From an uncultured Paracoccaceae bacterium (GTDB lineage: Bacteria; Pseudomonadota; Alphaproteobacteria; Rhodobacterales; Rhodobacteraceae): 64,000 bases of DNA. The stretch covers positions 1 to 64,000 of the forward strand of contig CANLDA010000010.1 in assembly GCA_947489325.1 (NCBI GenBank), in the 5' to 3' direction. Made by a program: the position numbers and the translations under genes. Positions 1-7,994 of the stretch are shown here, one piece after another; within the stretch, counting starts at the first letter, position 1; each line of letters opens with the position of its first letter. The notes beneath the pieces are model-generated. The model did not search any database. It was not told where the DNA came from and worked only from the letters and a program-made list of their open reading frames with translations.

Positions 1-64
1 CTGTCGCCCGTCGACTTCGAAAACAGACAGCGAAACATGAACCAAGAGGGTGTCTAGGAAACTA

Positions 65-88
65 GGGGCTATTCAAGGGGCTATTCAT
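65..88. repeat. 12-bp tandem duplication
   Basis: GGGGCTATTCAA is followed immediately by GGGGCTATTCAT. It spans the stop codon of the capsid-like ORF. A short tandem duplication here fits a decayed or rearranged end of the capsid gene; no function is implied. Confidence 0.6.
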
Positions 89-849
89 ACGTCTGGACGA
101 TGTTCATTTGAGCCATCCGCTCGAATACGAACGCCCCCGGGGTCTTGCTCATGATGCTGATAGTTTTCAGTCTGACTTCCTGTGCCAGCACTGTCGTAGA
201 CCGTCCGAGCACCATTGTCGGTTGATCCTGTTGTGAAACCGATGCCAGATATAGGCAGGTTCATGCTTGGCAGATTGAGGTCAACCGATCCATTTACCCG
301 ATCTTCTGGATCAAGCACGCCATTAAGGCGTTCCAATACCGCTTCAGATATGATTGCAGGCGTTGGAACATCGGCAGTACTGTCGAGCAGTTCAGCCTTA
401 ACGTATTTGCGTTGACGCAAATGGTTTACCGCGCAGTTATGCGCTAGTCGCCCGGCCTCATTGACGTATTTTGTCCCGCTTACTGAGCGCGGCACAATAC
501 CGAGGCGTTTTGATACTTCTGTTTCTTCTTCGAGGGCAAACAGTGGATTGCCAGACAGTAGTTTTTGACGAACCACCTCTGAGTTTCCGGGGTAATCATC
601 CTCGGGATTTTTGAGAGCATCGATTGCAGGTGCCGGCACAAATACTGCGATAATTTCCGCAGTAATTGGCGTAATCATTCGGCCTGCAATGGGGTCCAGT
701 TCATATGTGACTGATTGCGTCACGACACCGCTTTCGCTTCCTGTGACTGGTACGGCCATAATTGGATTCAACTTGCCACCCCGAAAGGTGCCTGCAAGTG
801 TGCGTTGTTCGCGGCGCACATCGCGCGCCTGTTGATATTTAGACAACAT
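85..849 (-). CDS. Microviridae-like major capsid protein (VP1), N-terminal portion, truncated
   Basis: The 254-aa product carries an N-terminal block like VP1 of roseobacter-type microviruses: GGKLNPIMAVPVTG near residues 24-37, ELDPIAGRMITPITAEIIAVF near 50-70 and NPEDDYPGN near 81-89. VP1 normally forms the icosahedral shell and is about 500 aa or more, so roughly half is missing. The last 25-30 residues look out of frame. The neighbouring frame reads a more protein-like tail (KTPGAFVFERMAQMNIVQ) and stops near position 72. Upstream lies the pilot protein in the same direction. The family call is from memory of motifs, not a search. Confidence 0.55.
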   Translation of the reverse strand: MLSKYQQARDVRREQRTLAGTFRGGKLNPIMAVPVTGSESGVVTQSVTYELDPIAGRMITPITAEIIAVFVPAPAIDALKNPEDDYPGNSEVVRQKLLSGNPLFALEEETEVSKRLGIVPRSVSGTKYVNEAGRLAHNCAVNHLRQRKYVKAELLDSTADVPTPAIISEAVLERLNGVLDPEDRVNGSVDLNLPSMNLPISGIGFTTGSTDNGARTVYDSAGTGSQTENYQHHEQDPGGVRIRADGSNEHRPDV

Positions 850-908
850 TATATTGCCCTTTCTGTTTGGTTTCTTTGATTTTTAGGATGGATCAAGCAC
901 AGGATTAG

Positions 909-930
909 AACCCGGTGCGTGAACCGGGTT
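909..930 (-). repeat. Perfect 8-bp stem-loop between VP2 and VP1
   Basis: AACCCGGT, a 6-nt loop, then ACCGGGTT. It overlaps the VP2 stop codon (930-932) and is not followed by a T tract on the minus strand, so it is not a standard intrinsic terminator. It may be an RNA-stability or ssDNA structure. Confidence 0.5.
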
Positions 931-1647
931 TATTGCGTGAACGGGTGTTTTCGCTTGCGACGCGGACGTGCTTTGGGTCGGGTTATCTGAGATTCCCAAC
1001 CAAATCCGGGGTAGTATACTTCACCCCGCACTTGTCCATGCCACCAGTCTTTTGCGTAATTTAAAGCACCTTCCAAGTCGGATACTTCATCACCGTAAAA
1101 CTGGCTTAAATGCTCTGGATAACCGGGATTTGTTGCAACACTTGTGCGGGTTGAGCCTTGCGCCCTGATAACCCCAAAGTCTTGCCCTTTATAATCTAAC
1201 CCTTGATCATGAGATACAGGATCAAAGCCACGATTATTACGGGTATTAAGAGCATCATCAGCAGTAGAATTGGATTTCCCAGCACGTGCGCCTCCATAAA
1301 TACCCGGAACCTTTGGCCTTAACGTAGTGTTTTGGACCAGTAATTCAAGGCGTTTATTCTCTTGTGCGAGTTCGTCGCGTTGGAGTTCCAACTGTTTTTC
1401 TTGGTTATAAATATCGAAACCAAGAGCGGCAGCGTCACCTAGGGCATTGCCGAATACGGGGGAGTACCCCGCACCCGTTCCCGGACCTGCAAAGACGAGG
1501 GGGTTAAAACCCGCCTCCTCTGCGTTGGCCCGGATGCCTTGGGGGGGTATTGTTGTAGGTATCCGTTGCATGGGCCTTCGCGGCCTGTTTATTGGCTTTA
1601 TTACCGCCAATAAACGAGAGCGCGGAGCCTATTAACCCGAACACCAT
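930..1647 (-). pseudogene. Microvirus DNA pilot protein (VP2) with C7-run frameshift
   Basis: The probable start is the ATG at 1647, which overlaps the preceding stop as TAATG and reads MVFGLIGSALSFIGGNKANK, a typical pilot-protein N-terminus. That frame stops within about 47 codons. The downstream frame (to 930) holds the family hallmark RANAEEAGFNPLVFAG, then a coiled-coil-like stretch rich in Q, E and L, and a basic tail (RPKARPRRKRKHPFTQ). Removing one C from the C7 run (G7 at 1541-1547 on the plus strand) joins the halves as YNNTPQGIRANAEEAG. VP2 delivers phage DNA through the envelope. Indel mutation, sequencing error and programmed slippage all remain possible. Confidence 0.68.
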
Positions 1648-1772
1648 TATTGCACCGCTGTACAGAGGGCTTGATATACCGCCGGGTGTGCGGTGGCGAG
1701 GTAGGTTGCTATCGAGCCGATAACGACCGGGATTGCAACCTTAAGCAATTGCTTGGCCATGAGAGTTTGCAT
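1647..1772 (-). CDS. 41-aa single-span membrane protein of the phage module
   Basis: ATG at 1772 overlaps the upstream stop as TAATG and the stop at 1649-1647 overlaps the VP2 start as TAATG, so the ORF is translationally coupled on both sides. The product begins MQTLMAKQLLKVAIPVVIG and has one hydrophobic segment at about residues 9-27. Small hydrophobic proteins occur in microviruses, for example lysis or unassigned proteins, but I do not recognise this one. The coupling is the main evidence that it is real. Confidence 0.5.
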   Translation of the reverse strand: MQTLMAKQLLKVAIPVVIGSIATYLATAHPAVYQALCTAVQ

Positions 1773-1963
1773 TACACACCCCCCATGAGTTCGTAGGCGT
1801 CGAGAAAGGCTTTTGCCTTGACGTCTGTTGTCATGGCAAGCTTTTTCAGCTTGTTTTCAAGGACTTCCTTAGGTACATCCTTGTTTTGCTCAAGTACCTT
1901 CATAAGAAGGGCCTCTCGCATTTGAGCGACATTCATGCGCTCAGTTTTCGCTTCCTTATCCAC
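1772..1963 (-). CDS. 63-aa hydrophilic protein, first gene of the phage module
   Basis: GTG start at 1963 with an AGGAGA Shine-Dalgarno about 8 nt upstream. The product is highly charged and predicted helical (MDKEAKTERMNVAQMREALL at the start), without recognised motifs. It starts 23 bp from the dif-like site and is coupled by TAATG to the 41-aa ORF. Its size and place fit a minor microvirus protein such as an internal or scaffolding protein, but this is inference. Confidence 0.5.
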   Translation of the reverse strand: MDKEAKTERMNVAQMREALLMKVLEQNKDVPKEVLENKLKKLAMTTDVKAKAFLDAYELMGGV

Positions 1964-1986
1964 TTTCGTCTCCTATGTGGAGAAAA

Positions 1987-2014
1987 AGCGCGCATAATGC
2001 AGATTATGTTAATA
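1987..2014 (+). other. dif: dif-like XerCD recombination site
   Basis: The 28-bp site reads AGCGCGCATAA, then TGCAGA, then TTATGTTAATA. Against E. coli dif (GGTGCGCATAA TGTATA TTATGTTAAAT) I count 22 of 28 identities, including GCGCATAA of the XerC arm and TTATGTTAA of the XerD arm with the 6-bp spacer. It lies between the phage-like genes and the aminotransferase stop codon. dif resolves chromosome dimers at the terminus and is the integration site of several ssDNA phages. Confidence 0.85.
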
Positions 2015-2018
2015 ACAG

Positions 2019-2936
2019 CTAAGCCCCGGAAACCTCTGCTAAAATCAGCTGTTTGTAGAGCGATCTGATTTTGGTCATGACAGGCCGATCACCGGTCCCA
2101 ATTGGTTTTCCGTCAATCTCTGCAACGGGCGTTTGAGCGCCGAACGTACCGGTCAGAAATGCCTCATCTGCGCCATATGTCTCATAGAGAGAGAAATTCT
2201 TTTCATAGACCGGGATACCATTGTTGCGGCATAGGTCGATCACCTTTTGCCGAGTGACACCATTCATGCAGTAATCACCGCTCGAGGTCCAAACTTCGCC
2301 CCGGCGTACGATGAAAAAATTACAGGCGTTGGTCGTGTTCACAAATCCATGTGGATCAAGCATCAATCCCTCGTCGGCACCGGCTTGCTCGGCCTGAAGG
2401 CAAGCAATGACGCAGTTTAGTTTAGAATGACTGTTAAATTTTGCATCCTGACTCATTGGCAGGCCGCGCACTTGGGGTACTGTCGCCAGACGAATACCCT
2501 TGGCTTGTAGGGTATCCACGGGTTTCGAATGTTCCATAATGATAACAAGCGTTGGGCCGCTACGGCTGAGAGAAGGATGTTGAAACGGTTTTACCTTCAC
2601 CCCACGCGTCAACATCAAACGACAATGCACATTTGTGTGCATGTCATTGGCCGCCGCGGTGCGTGTCAGCGCGTCAAGAATGCCGGCCTTGTCCATGCCG
2701 ACATCAAGGCTGACTGCCTTACAGGAATTGAAAAACCGGTCCATGTGTTCATCAAAGAATGCCCATTTCCCATCGTACAGCCGCATGCCTTCCCACATGC
2801 CATCACCCAGCATGAAGCCGCTGTCATAAACTGATACCTTCGCCTCATCCCGATGCACGATGTCACCGTTCACATAGATTTTGATGTCTCGGTTCCGTGT
2901 GTCTTCATCTGCATCATGGGTGGTCTGGGTGCTCAT
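2019..2936 (-). CDS. Class IV PLP aminotransferase (BCAT/D-amino acid transaminase-like)
   Basis: The 305-aa product has the fold-type IV architecture. The N-terminal domain includes YVNGDIVHRDEAKVSVYDSGF and GMWEGMRLYDGK; the PLP lysine probably lies in NSHSKLNCVIA; the substrate/cofactor loop is GFVNTTNACNFFIV; and the C-terminal segment has FLTGTFGAQTPVAEIDG. Enzymes of this family transaminate branched-chain or D-amino acids, or act on aminodeoxychorismate; the sequence alone does not settle the substrate. It lies 70 bp downstream of the agmatine deiminase gene in the same direction, so the two may be co-transcribed. Its stop is 4 bp from dif. Confidence 0.8.
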   Translation of the reverse strand: MSTQTTHDADEDTRNRDIKIYVNGDIVHRDEAKVSVYDSGFMLGDGMWEGMRLYDGKWAFFDEHMDRFFNSCKAVSLDVGMDKAGILDALTRTAAANDMHTNVHCRLMLTRGVKVKPFQHPSLSRSGPTLVIIMEHSKPVDTLQAKGIRLATVPQVRGLPMSQDAKFNSHSKLNCVIACLQAEQAGADEGLMLDPHGFVNTTNACNFFIVRRGEVWTSSGDYCMNGVTRQKVIDLCRNNGIPVYEKNFSLYETYGADEAFLTGTFGAQTPVAEIDGKPIGTGDRPVMTKIRSLYKQLILAEVSGA

Positions 2937-3006
2937 GCTGTTTCCATTCGCTTGGTTGTGCCGCGCAAGTTGTCAGATATTTCGCACAAATTGCCAAGCC
3001 CTCCTG

Positions 3007-4074
3007 TTAGGCGGGCATCTCATGCGTTGCGCAATGAATGCCCCCGCCCAATTCCCCAAGAGCGTCTGCATTCAGTGTCACAATCTCGCGTCCGGGATAA
3101 TGGCGGCGCAGGGCATCCACAGCAATGTCATCTGTGCGCTTGTCCCCAAACTGTGCAGCTATGACAGCCTCATTACAGACATAGTAATTTACATATGATG
3201 CGACAAAATCCCGACTATTTACACGCCGTTTTATGGGTTCTGGGATCACCTCTATTTGCAGGCCCGCGGCCCTTAATACATCATGCGTCGCCAAGGCTGT
3301 TTGGTGAAATGGGTCAGACAAATCCGGCCGATCTGGCAAATTTACCAAAACGCGATTGGGTCCGGTAAAGCGTGCAAGACTGTCAATATGATAATCCGTT
3401 ATGTCCTGCCCTTTCAGACCGTCGGCCCAAATTATGCGCCGAGCGCCATAGGCCCGGAGCAGTTCCAATTCAATCTCAGCACGTGACATGCCGGGATTTC
3501 GATTCCGGATCACCCAAGAACTTTCATGGGCCAACAATGTGCCATGGCCGTCTTGTTCTATGCCGCCGGCCTCTCCTTTCAGGGAGGTCGGCAGTACTGG
3601 TAAGTTCAACCGTTCAGCCAAGCGTTGGGCAATTTTGCCGTCGTAATGGTGTATTTGCTTGTTGCCCCACCCGTTGAATTGAATATGGCGAATGGCCAGA
3701 TCGCCGTTGGCATTTTGGCCAAAGATCGGGCCGCTGTCACGGGCCCACAAATCCTCTGTCGGAATATCCCAAAGCTCAACGCCCCGCCCCAAAAGACGCT
3801 GAGCGTTCGCATGATCCTGCGAGCCGGCCAACATAACAACCGGTTCAAACTCAGAGATCGTATTGGCCACGTTTGCAATGGTGCGCTGCACATGTTTCAG
3901 AAACCGCTTGCTGCGATAGACTTTGCGGCTTGTCGGCCATTGCATAAAGGTGCGTTGATGACGATTTTCCTCTGCGGGAACGATATAGCCATCGATTGAA
4001 GCGGCTGTTGGATTATAACAACCCATCCCGATCATGGCCCCAATGCCCGCCTGAAGTATCCCCCGTCTGTTCAT
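3007..4074 (-). CDS. Agmatine deiminase / PAD-like family protein with export-type N-terminus
   Basis: Agmatine deiminases hydrolyse agmatine to N-carbamoylputrescine and ammonia. Family motifs seen in this 355-aa protein are WARDSGP, GGIEQDGHGTLL, DYHIDSLARF and the C-terminal GGGIHCATHEMPA with the catalytic Cys. Before the catalytic domain is MNRRGILQAGIGAMIGMG, a twin-arginine-like basic start plus hydrophobic stretch, suggesting a periplasmic enzyme or lipoprotein rather than the usual cytoplasmic form. The next gene downstream is the class IV aminotransferase. Putrescine-type transport genes lie about 5 kb away. Confidence 0.85.
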   Translation of the reverse strand: MNRRGILQAGIGAMIGMGCYNPTAASIDGYIVPAEENRHQRTFMQWPTSRKVYRSKRFLKHVQRTIANVANTISEFEPVVMLAGSQDHANAQRLLGRGVELWDIPTEDLWARDSGPIFGQNANGDLAIRHIQFNGWGNKQIHHYDGKIAQRLAERLNLPVLPTSLKGEAGGIEQDGHGTLLAHESSWVIRNRNPGMSRAEIELELLRAYGARRIIWADGLKGQDITDYHIDSLARFTGPNRVLVNLPDRPDLSDPFHQTALATHDVLRAAGLQIEVIPEPIKRRVNSRDFVASYVNYYVCNEAVIAAQFGDKRTDDIAVDALRRHYPGREIVTLNADALGELGGGIHCATHEMPA

Positions 4075-4186
4075 ATTTCACCCCGCGCTGGCGTCTTATG
4101 TCTGTTGGCAGCATACCTAGAGAGGCATTGAAATTCCATGGGGGTCTCGGGATTATGGGCTGTCATATTAGGCTTGCAATGTTGAT

Positions 4187-4213
4187 ATTCAAACATCATA
4201 TGTTCATTTGAAT
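4187..4213. promoter_or_regulatory. Inverted repeat, candidate GlpR/DeoR operator
   Basis: ATTCAAA, 13 nt, TTTGAAT, ending 16 bp before the start of the DeoR-family gene at 4230. The position suggests autoregulation of the glpR-glpD unit. Similarity to a known GlpR operator was not tested. Confidence 0.45.
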
Positions 4214-4229
4214 GCAACGGTGAGTCGAT

Positions 4230-5006
4230 ATGACCTTTAATCCACGTCAACGTCATATATTGGATTGCCTCAAATCTTCGGGCCATGTCGAGGTGGATAC
4301 GCTGGCGCAAACGCTTGGTGTGACCACGCAAACTGTGCGGCGTGATTTGAACGAGTTGGTGGAACGTGGTCTTGTGGCGCGCACACACGGCGGAGCCAAG
4401 CGTATGTTGTCAACATCGGTGTCCGCCTATGAGGATCGCCGCCAAAACAACATGTCTGCCAAGCAAGACATCGCTTTGGTCGCAGCCACGCTTATTCCGA
4501 ATGGCGCTTCTGTTGCTTTGAACATTGGCACGACTACCGAACAGGTGGCATTGGCGTTAAAGCTGCATCAGGATTTGACGGTTTTGACCAATAACATCAA
4601 CATCGTGCATATCTTGCGCGATGCACGTCTGCGTTCGTTGATCGTTGCGGGCGGGGAGGTGCGGCGTTCGGATGGGGCGATAGTTGGGCAGGATGCTGTG
4701 GACGCGATCGCGAATTACAAGATGGATTTTGCGGTTATCGGCACATCGTCACTTGATCCTGATGGGTCGGTTTTGGATTTTGACACACGCGAGGTTGCCG
4801 TGGCACGCGCCATACTATCCAACGCGCGTCAGAAAATTCTTGTTGCGGATGTCTCCAAATTTGCGGTGTCTGCCCCCTATCGTATCTGTGATCTTGAAGG
4901 GTTGGATCATGTCGTGTTGAACGCGCGACCACCCCCAGAATTTTACACAGCTGCAAAGGCCAGCAATACGAATGTGATTGTGACAGGAGTGGACAATGAC
5001 GGTTGA
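4230..5006 (+). CDS. glpR: DeoR-family transcriptional regulator (GlpR-like)
   Basis: The 258-aa protein has a DeoR winged helix-turn-helix at residues 1-58 (RQRHILDCLKSSGHVEVDTLAQ, then TVRRDLNELVERGL) and a sugar-phosphate isomerase-like effector domain from about 75 (NIGTTTEQVALAL, DFAVIGTSSLDPDGSVLDFD). It overlaps the start of glpD by 11 bp, so the two are co-transcribed; glycerol-3-phosphate is the likely effector. The GlpR assignment comes from this linkage, since DeoR proteins look alike across substrates. An inverted repeat lies just upstream. Confidence 0.82.
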   Translation: MTFNPRQRHILDCLKSSGHVEVDTLAQTLGVTTQTVRRDLNELVERGLVARTHGGAKRMLSTSVSAYEDRRQNNMSAKQDIALVAATLIPNGASVALNIGTTTEQVALALKLHQDLTVLTNNINIVHILRDARLRSLIVAGGEVRRSDGAIVGQDAVDAIANYKMDFAVIGTSSLDPDGSVLDFDTREVAVARAILSNARQKILVADVSKFAVSAPYRICDLEGLDHVVLNARPPPEFYTAAKASNTNVIVTGVDNDG

Positions 5007-6558
5007 TCTTTTTGTCATTGGCGGTGGCATAAACGGCTGTGGGATCGCGCGCGATGCAACTGGTCGTGGGTACTCTGTGGCGTTGGCTGAAATGAACGAC
5101 CTGGGCTCCGCTACCTCTTCATCTTCTACAAAGATGTTCCATGGCGGGTTGCGGTATCTTGAGTATTTTGAGTTTCACCTTGTCCGAGAGGCGCTACGCG
5201 AACGCGAGACTCTATTGAAGGCCATGCCGCATATCAGCTGGCCCATGCGGTTTGTGCTGCCACTTTCACCCGATATGCGGTTTGACAGCACCACCCCAAC
5301 GTCGCGCCTGTTGACGATGGTCATGCCATGGATGAAAGGGCGGCGGCCTGTATGGCTGATCCGGTTGGGGTTGTTTTTATATGACACCCTTGGTGGGCGT
5401 CAGATTTTACCGGGCACGTCCAAGGTTGATCTGACGCAGGATCAAACCGGCGCCCCTTTGCAAGACCATCTGCGCAAGGCCTATGAATATTCTGATTGCT
5501 GGGTCGAAGATGCCCGCCTTGTTCTGCTGAACGCCCGCGATGCTCAGGATCGTGGCGCGCGGATCATGACGCGTACGCGTGTGATCAAAGCCATCCATCG
5601 TGTTGGTTTGTGGCATGTTGATGTAACCCATTCGGATGGGCGCGCAGAGACTATTCAAGCGCGTATGTTGGTGAATGCAGCTGGGCCGTGGGTCATGGAC
5701 ATCATCGAACAAACCCTTGGTATCCAAACCCCTGAAAATATCCGTCTTGTGCGGGGCAGCCACATCGTCACGCGCAAACTTTATGACCACGATAAGTGTT
5801 ATTTCTTTCAGGGGCCGGACGGGCGTATCATTTTTGCCATTCCTTATGAGGAAGATTTCACCCTAATTGGTACCACCGACGCCGAACATTCCGGCACAGA
5901 TGAAATTCCTACCTGCTCGGAAACCGAGGCCGATTATCTGCGCACATTTGCGGGTCAGTATTTCAAATGCCCGATCGCGCGCGATGATGTTGTTTGGACT
6001 TACTCAGGGGTGCGCCCGCTGTATGATGATGGCGCCTCGAATGCGACAGCGGCGACGCGGGAGTATGTACTGAAAATCAACACCACTGGCGGTGGGCCGG
6101 TATTGAATGTTTTTGGCGGCAAAATCACCACCTTTCGGAGGTTGGCCGAAGCGGCCTTGCGCAAAGTGGATGCCGTGTTTGCCAAAAGCACGCAGAAGTG
6201 GACCGCGGGTGTGGCCCTGCCCGGTGGGGGTTTTGCGGTTGGTGGCACGCCTGCCTTACATGTCGAATTACAACAGGCACTGCCCTTTTTTGATGTGTTC
6301 ACCATACGGCGCCTTATTCGCCAATACGGCACAGAGGCGCAGGGCATTTTTGCCGATGCCACCTGTCTGGCGGATCTGGGGCGTGATTTTGGCTCTGGTA
6401 TCACACAACGGGAATTGGATTGGGCCATCGCACATGAATTTGTACACGAGGCGCAGGATTTCTTGTGGCGGCGGTCCAAGATGGGATTGCGAGTAACCGA
6501 AGATCAGGTGGCACAGATCTCAGGCTATATTGCAGGGAAATTTCCGGAACCTAAGTAA
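4996..6558 (+). CDS. glpD: Glycerol-3-phosphate dehydrogenase, aerobic, FAD-dependent
   Basis: GlpD oxidises sn-glycerol-3-phosphate to dihydroxyacetone phosphate at the inner membrane and passes electrons to quinone. The 520-aa length is normal. The FAD-binding GGGINGCGIARDA motif lies at residues 8-20, followed by SSSSTKMFHGGLRYLEYFEF, typical of the family. Further family blocks are LVNAAGPWVMDI, FTLIGTTDAEHSG, YSGVRPLYDDG and NVFGGKITTFRRLAE. The start overlaps the glpR-like gene. No glycerol kinase or facilitator is in the window. Confidence 0.95.
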   Translation: MTVDLFVIGGGINGCGIARDATGRGYSVALAEMNDLGSATSSSSTKMFHGGLRYLEYFEFHLVREALRERETLLKAMPHISWPMRFVLPLSPDMRFDSTTPTSRLLTMVMPWMKGRRPVWLIRLGLFLYDTLGGRQILPGTSKVDLTQDQTGAPLQDHLRKAYEYSDCWVEDARLVLLNARDAQDRGARIMTRTRVIKAIHRVGLWHVDVTHSDGRAETIQARMLVNAAGPWVMDIIEQTLGIQTPENIRLVRGSHIVTRKLYDHDKCYFFQGPDGRIIFAIPYEEDFTLIGTTDAEHSGTDEIPTCSETEADYLRTFAGQYFKCPIARDDVVWTYSGVRPLYDDGASNATAATREYVLKINTTGGGPVLNVFGGKITTFRRLAEAALRKVDAVFAKSTQKWTAGVALPGGGFAVGGTPALHVELQQALPFFDVFTIRRLIRQYGTEAQGIFADATCLADLGRDFGSGITQRELDWAIAHEFVHEAQDFLWRRSKMGLRVTEDQVAQISGYIAGKFPEPK

Positions 6559-6603
6559 AACCTCTCTTGCTCTGGCATTATATCTGCCTTTAAACATTAT
6601 ATG

Positions 6604-6613
6604 TCTACTCATA
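6604..6613 (+). promoter_or_regulatory. HutC-operator-like motif upstream of hutF
   Basis: TCTACTCATA, preceded by TATATG, lies 13 bp before the hutF ATG. A near copy (TCTATTCGTA, preceded by TATAT) occurs on the minus strand at 8580-8589 between hutD and hutC. Sharing between hut promoters suggests the operator of HutC. Confidence 0.4.
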
Positions 6614-6625
6614 ATTGGAATTCGT

Positions 6626-7984
6626 ATGTCCACGATTTTTGCCAAACGCGCGCTTTTGTCCACGGGCTGGGCCTTTGATGTCCGTCTGATCCTTCGAGAT
6701 GGCCGTATTGGACAGATAGAAGAGAATACGACCGCCAAAGCGGGCGATACGCTGGCGGATACTGTTGTGCCGGCTTTGGCGAACTTGCATTCCCACAGTT
6801 TTCAACGCGCCATGGCGGGAATGACTGAACAGCGTGCAGCGGGCCAAGACAGTTTCTGGACATGGCGCACCTTGATGTATCAATTTCTGGAGCACCTGAC
6901 ACCGGATCATATTCGGGCCATCGCCGCGCAGACATTTATGGAAATGCAAGAGGCAGGCTATGGTGCGGTCGGTGAATTTCACTATGTTCATCATCAAGTG
7001 GGCGGCACGACCTATGATCGACGCGCTGAATTGTCAGATCAGATTTTCACCGCAGCAGAGCAAAGCGGCATTGGTCTAACGCATCTACCAGTTCTTTATA
7101 CTTATGGCGGTGCTGCTCAAGCGCCTTTGGCCGGTGGGCAGAAACGCTTTGGCAATTCGGTGGATGAGTTTGCGGAACTATTGGAACAGGCGCGCGGATA
7201 TGACCATGCCGCGGACACACGTGTGGGCATCGCCCCACATTCCTTGCGGGCCACCTGCCCTGAGGATTTGAAACGTGCAATAACCCTGCGCGGTGACAGC
7301 CCAATTCACATTCATATTGCCGAACAACCCAAAGAGGTTGCCGACATTTCGCAATGGCTTGGCGCACGGCCAGTTGAATGGCTGCTGAACAATGTCGAAG
7401 TAGACACCAATTGGTGCCTTATTCACGCAACCCATATGACCAAGGCAGAGACGATTGCCATGGCGCAATCAGGTGCGGTTGCCGGTTTGTGCCCCATCAC
7501 TGAGGCCAATTTGGGGGATGGGCCGTTTAATGGACCTGATTACATCGCCCACGGAGGAGCTTTTGGCATTGGATCGGATTCCAATGTGCGGATTACCCTT
7601 GGTGAAGAATTGCGCCTGCTGGAGTATTCCCAACGGCTGCGTGATCTTGCGCGTAATGTCATGATCCCGAACGAAGGGTCTGTCGGCACATTTCTATTCA
7701 CGCGGGCGGCAAAAGGTGGTGCGCAAGCGCTTGGGCGGGGCTTGGGTTGTCTCGCCGTGGGCGAATGGGCAGACATCACAGCAATTGATAGCACCCACCC
7801 GACATTATGCGCATTGCGCGCAGATCAATTGCTGGATGGGGTGATTTTTGCTGCACCGGACAACATTGTCACCGACACATGGTCCGCTGGACGACACATG
7901 GTCCAAAACGGTCGCCATGTGGCGCGCGACGCAATTTCATCGGCCTATCGCGCAGCGGTACAGGACTTGGTAGGACACCTATAA
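6626..7984 (+). CDS. hutF: Formimidoylglutamate deiminase
   Basis: HutF deiminates N-formimidoyl-L-glutamate to N-formyl-L-glutamate and ammonia in the five-step histidine pathway. The 452-aa protein is an amidohydrolase-superfamily member with the metal ligands HSH at residues 55-57, then HIHIAEQ, LIHATHM and GIGSDSNV. The start at 6626 (MSTIFAKRALL) is chosen over an in-frame ATG 96 nt upstream because homology begins there and the upstream part overlaps the end of glpD. It is 67 bp downstream of glpD and tail-to-tail with hutD. Confidence 0.92.
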   Translation: MSTIFAKRALLSTGWAFDVRLILRDGRIGQIEENTTAKAGDTLADTVVPALANLHSHSFQRAMAGMTEQRAAGQDSFWTWRTLMYQFLEHLTPDHIRAIAAQTFMEMQEAGYGAVGEFHYVHHQVGGTTYDRRAELSDQIFTAAEQSGIGLTHLPVLYTYGGAAQAPLAGGQKRFGNSVDEFAELLEQARGYDHAADTRVGIAPHSLRATCPEDLKRAITLRGDSPIHIHIAEQPKEVADISQWLGARPVEWLLNNVEVDTNWCLIHATHMTKAETIAMAQSGAVAGLCPITEANLGDGPFNGPDYIAHGGAFGIGSDSNVRITLGEELRLLEYSQRLRDLARNVMIPNEGSVGTFLFTRAAKGGAQALGRGLGCLAVGEWADITAIDSTHPTLCALRADQLLDGVIFAAPDNIVTDTWSAGRHMVQNGRHVARDAISSAYRAAVQDLVGHL

Positions 7985-7994
7985 CCACGTTGGT

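Larger units (their letters stand above)
1..2014 (-). mobile_element. Microviridae-type ssDNA phage prophage remnant, bounded on the right by dif
   Basis: Four closely spaced minus-strand ORFs (63 aa, 41 aa, pilot protein VP2, capsid protein VP1 fragment) lie between the window edge and a dif-like site. The VP2 N-terminus and VP1 N-terminal block resemble those of small tailless ssDNA phages. Known temperate microviruses integrate by host XerCD at dif, which matches the placement here. No replication protein (VP4) is in view; it may lie left of the window. The VP2 frameshift and short VP1 suggest decay or sequence error. The left boundary is unknown. Confidence 0.6.

Noticed and set aside
6530..6625. 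32-residue N-terminal extension of HutF with a hydrophobic stretch
   Set aside because: It overlaps glpD and is not part of the family; the ATG at 6626 fits the homologous start.
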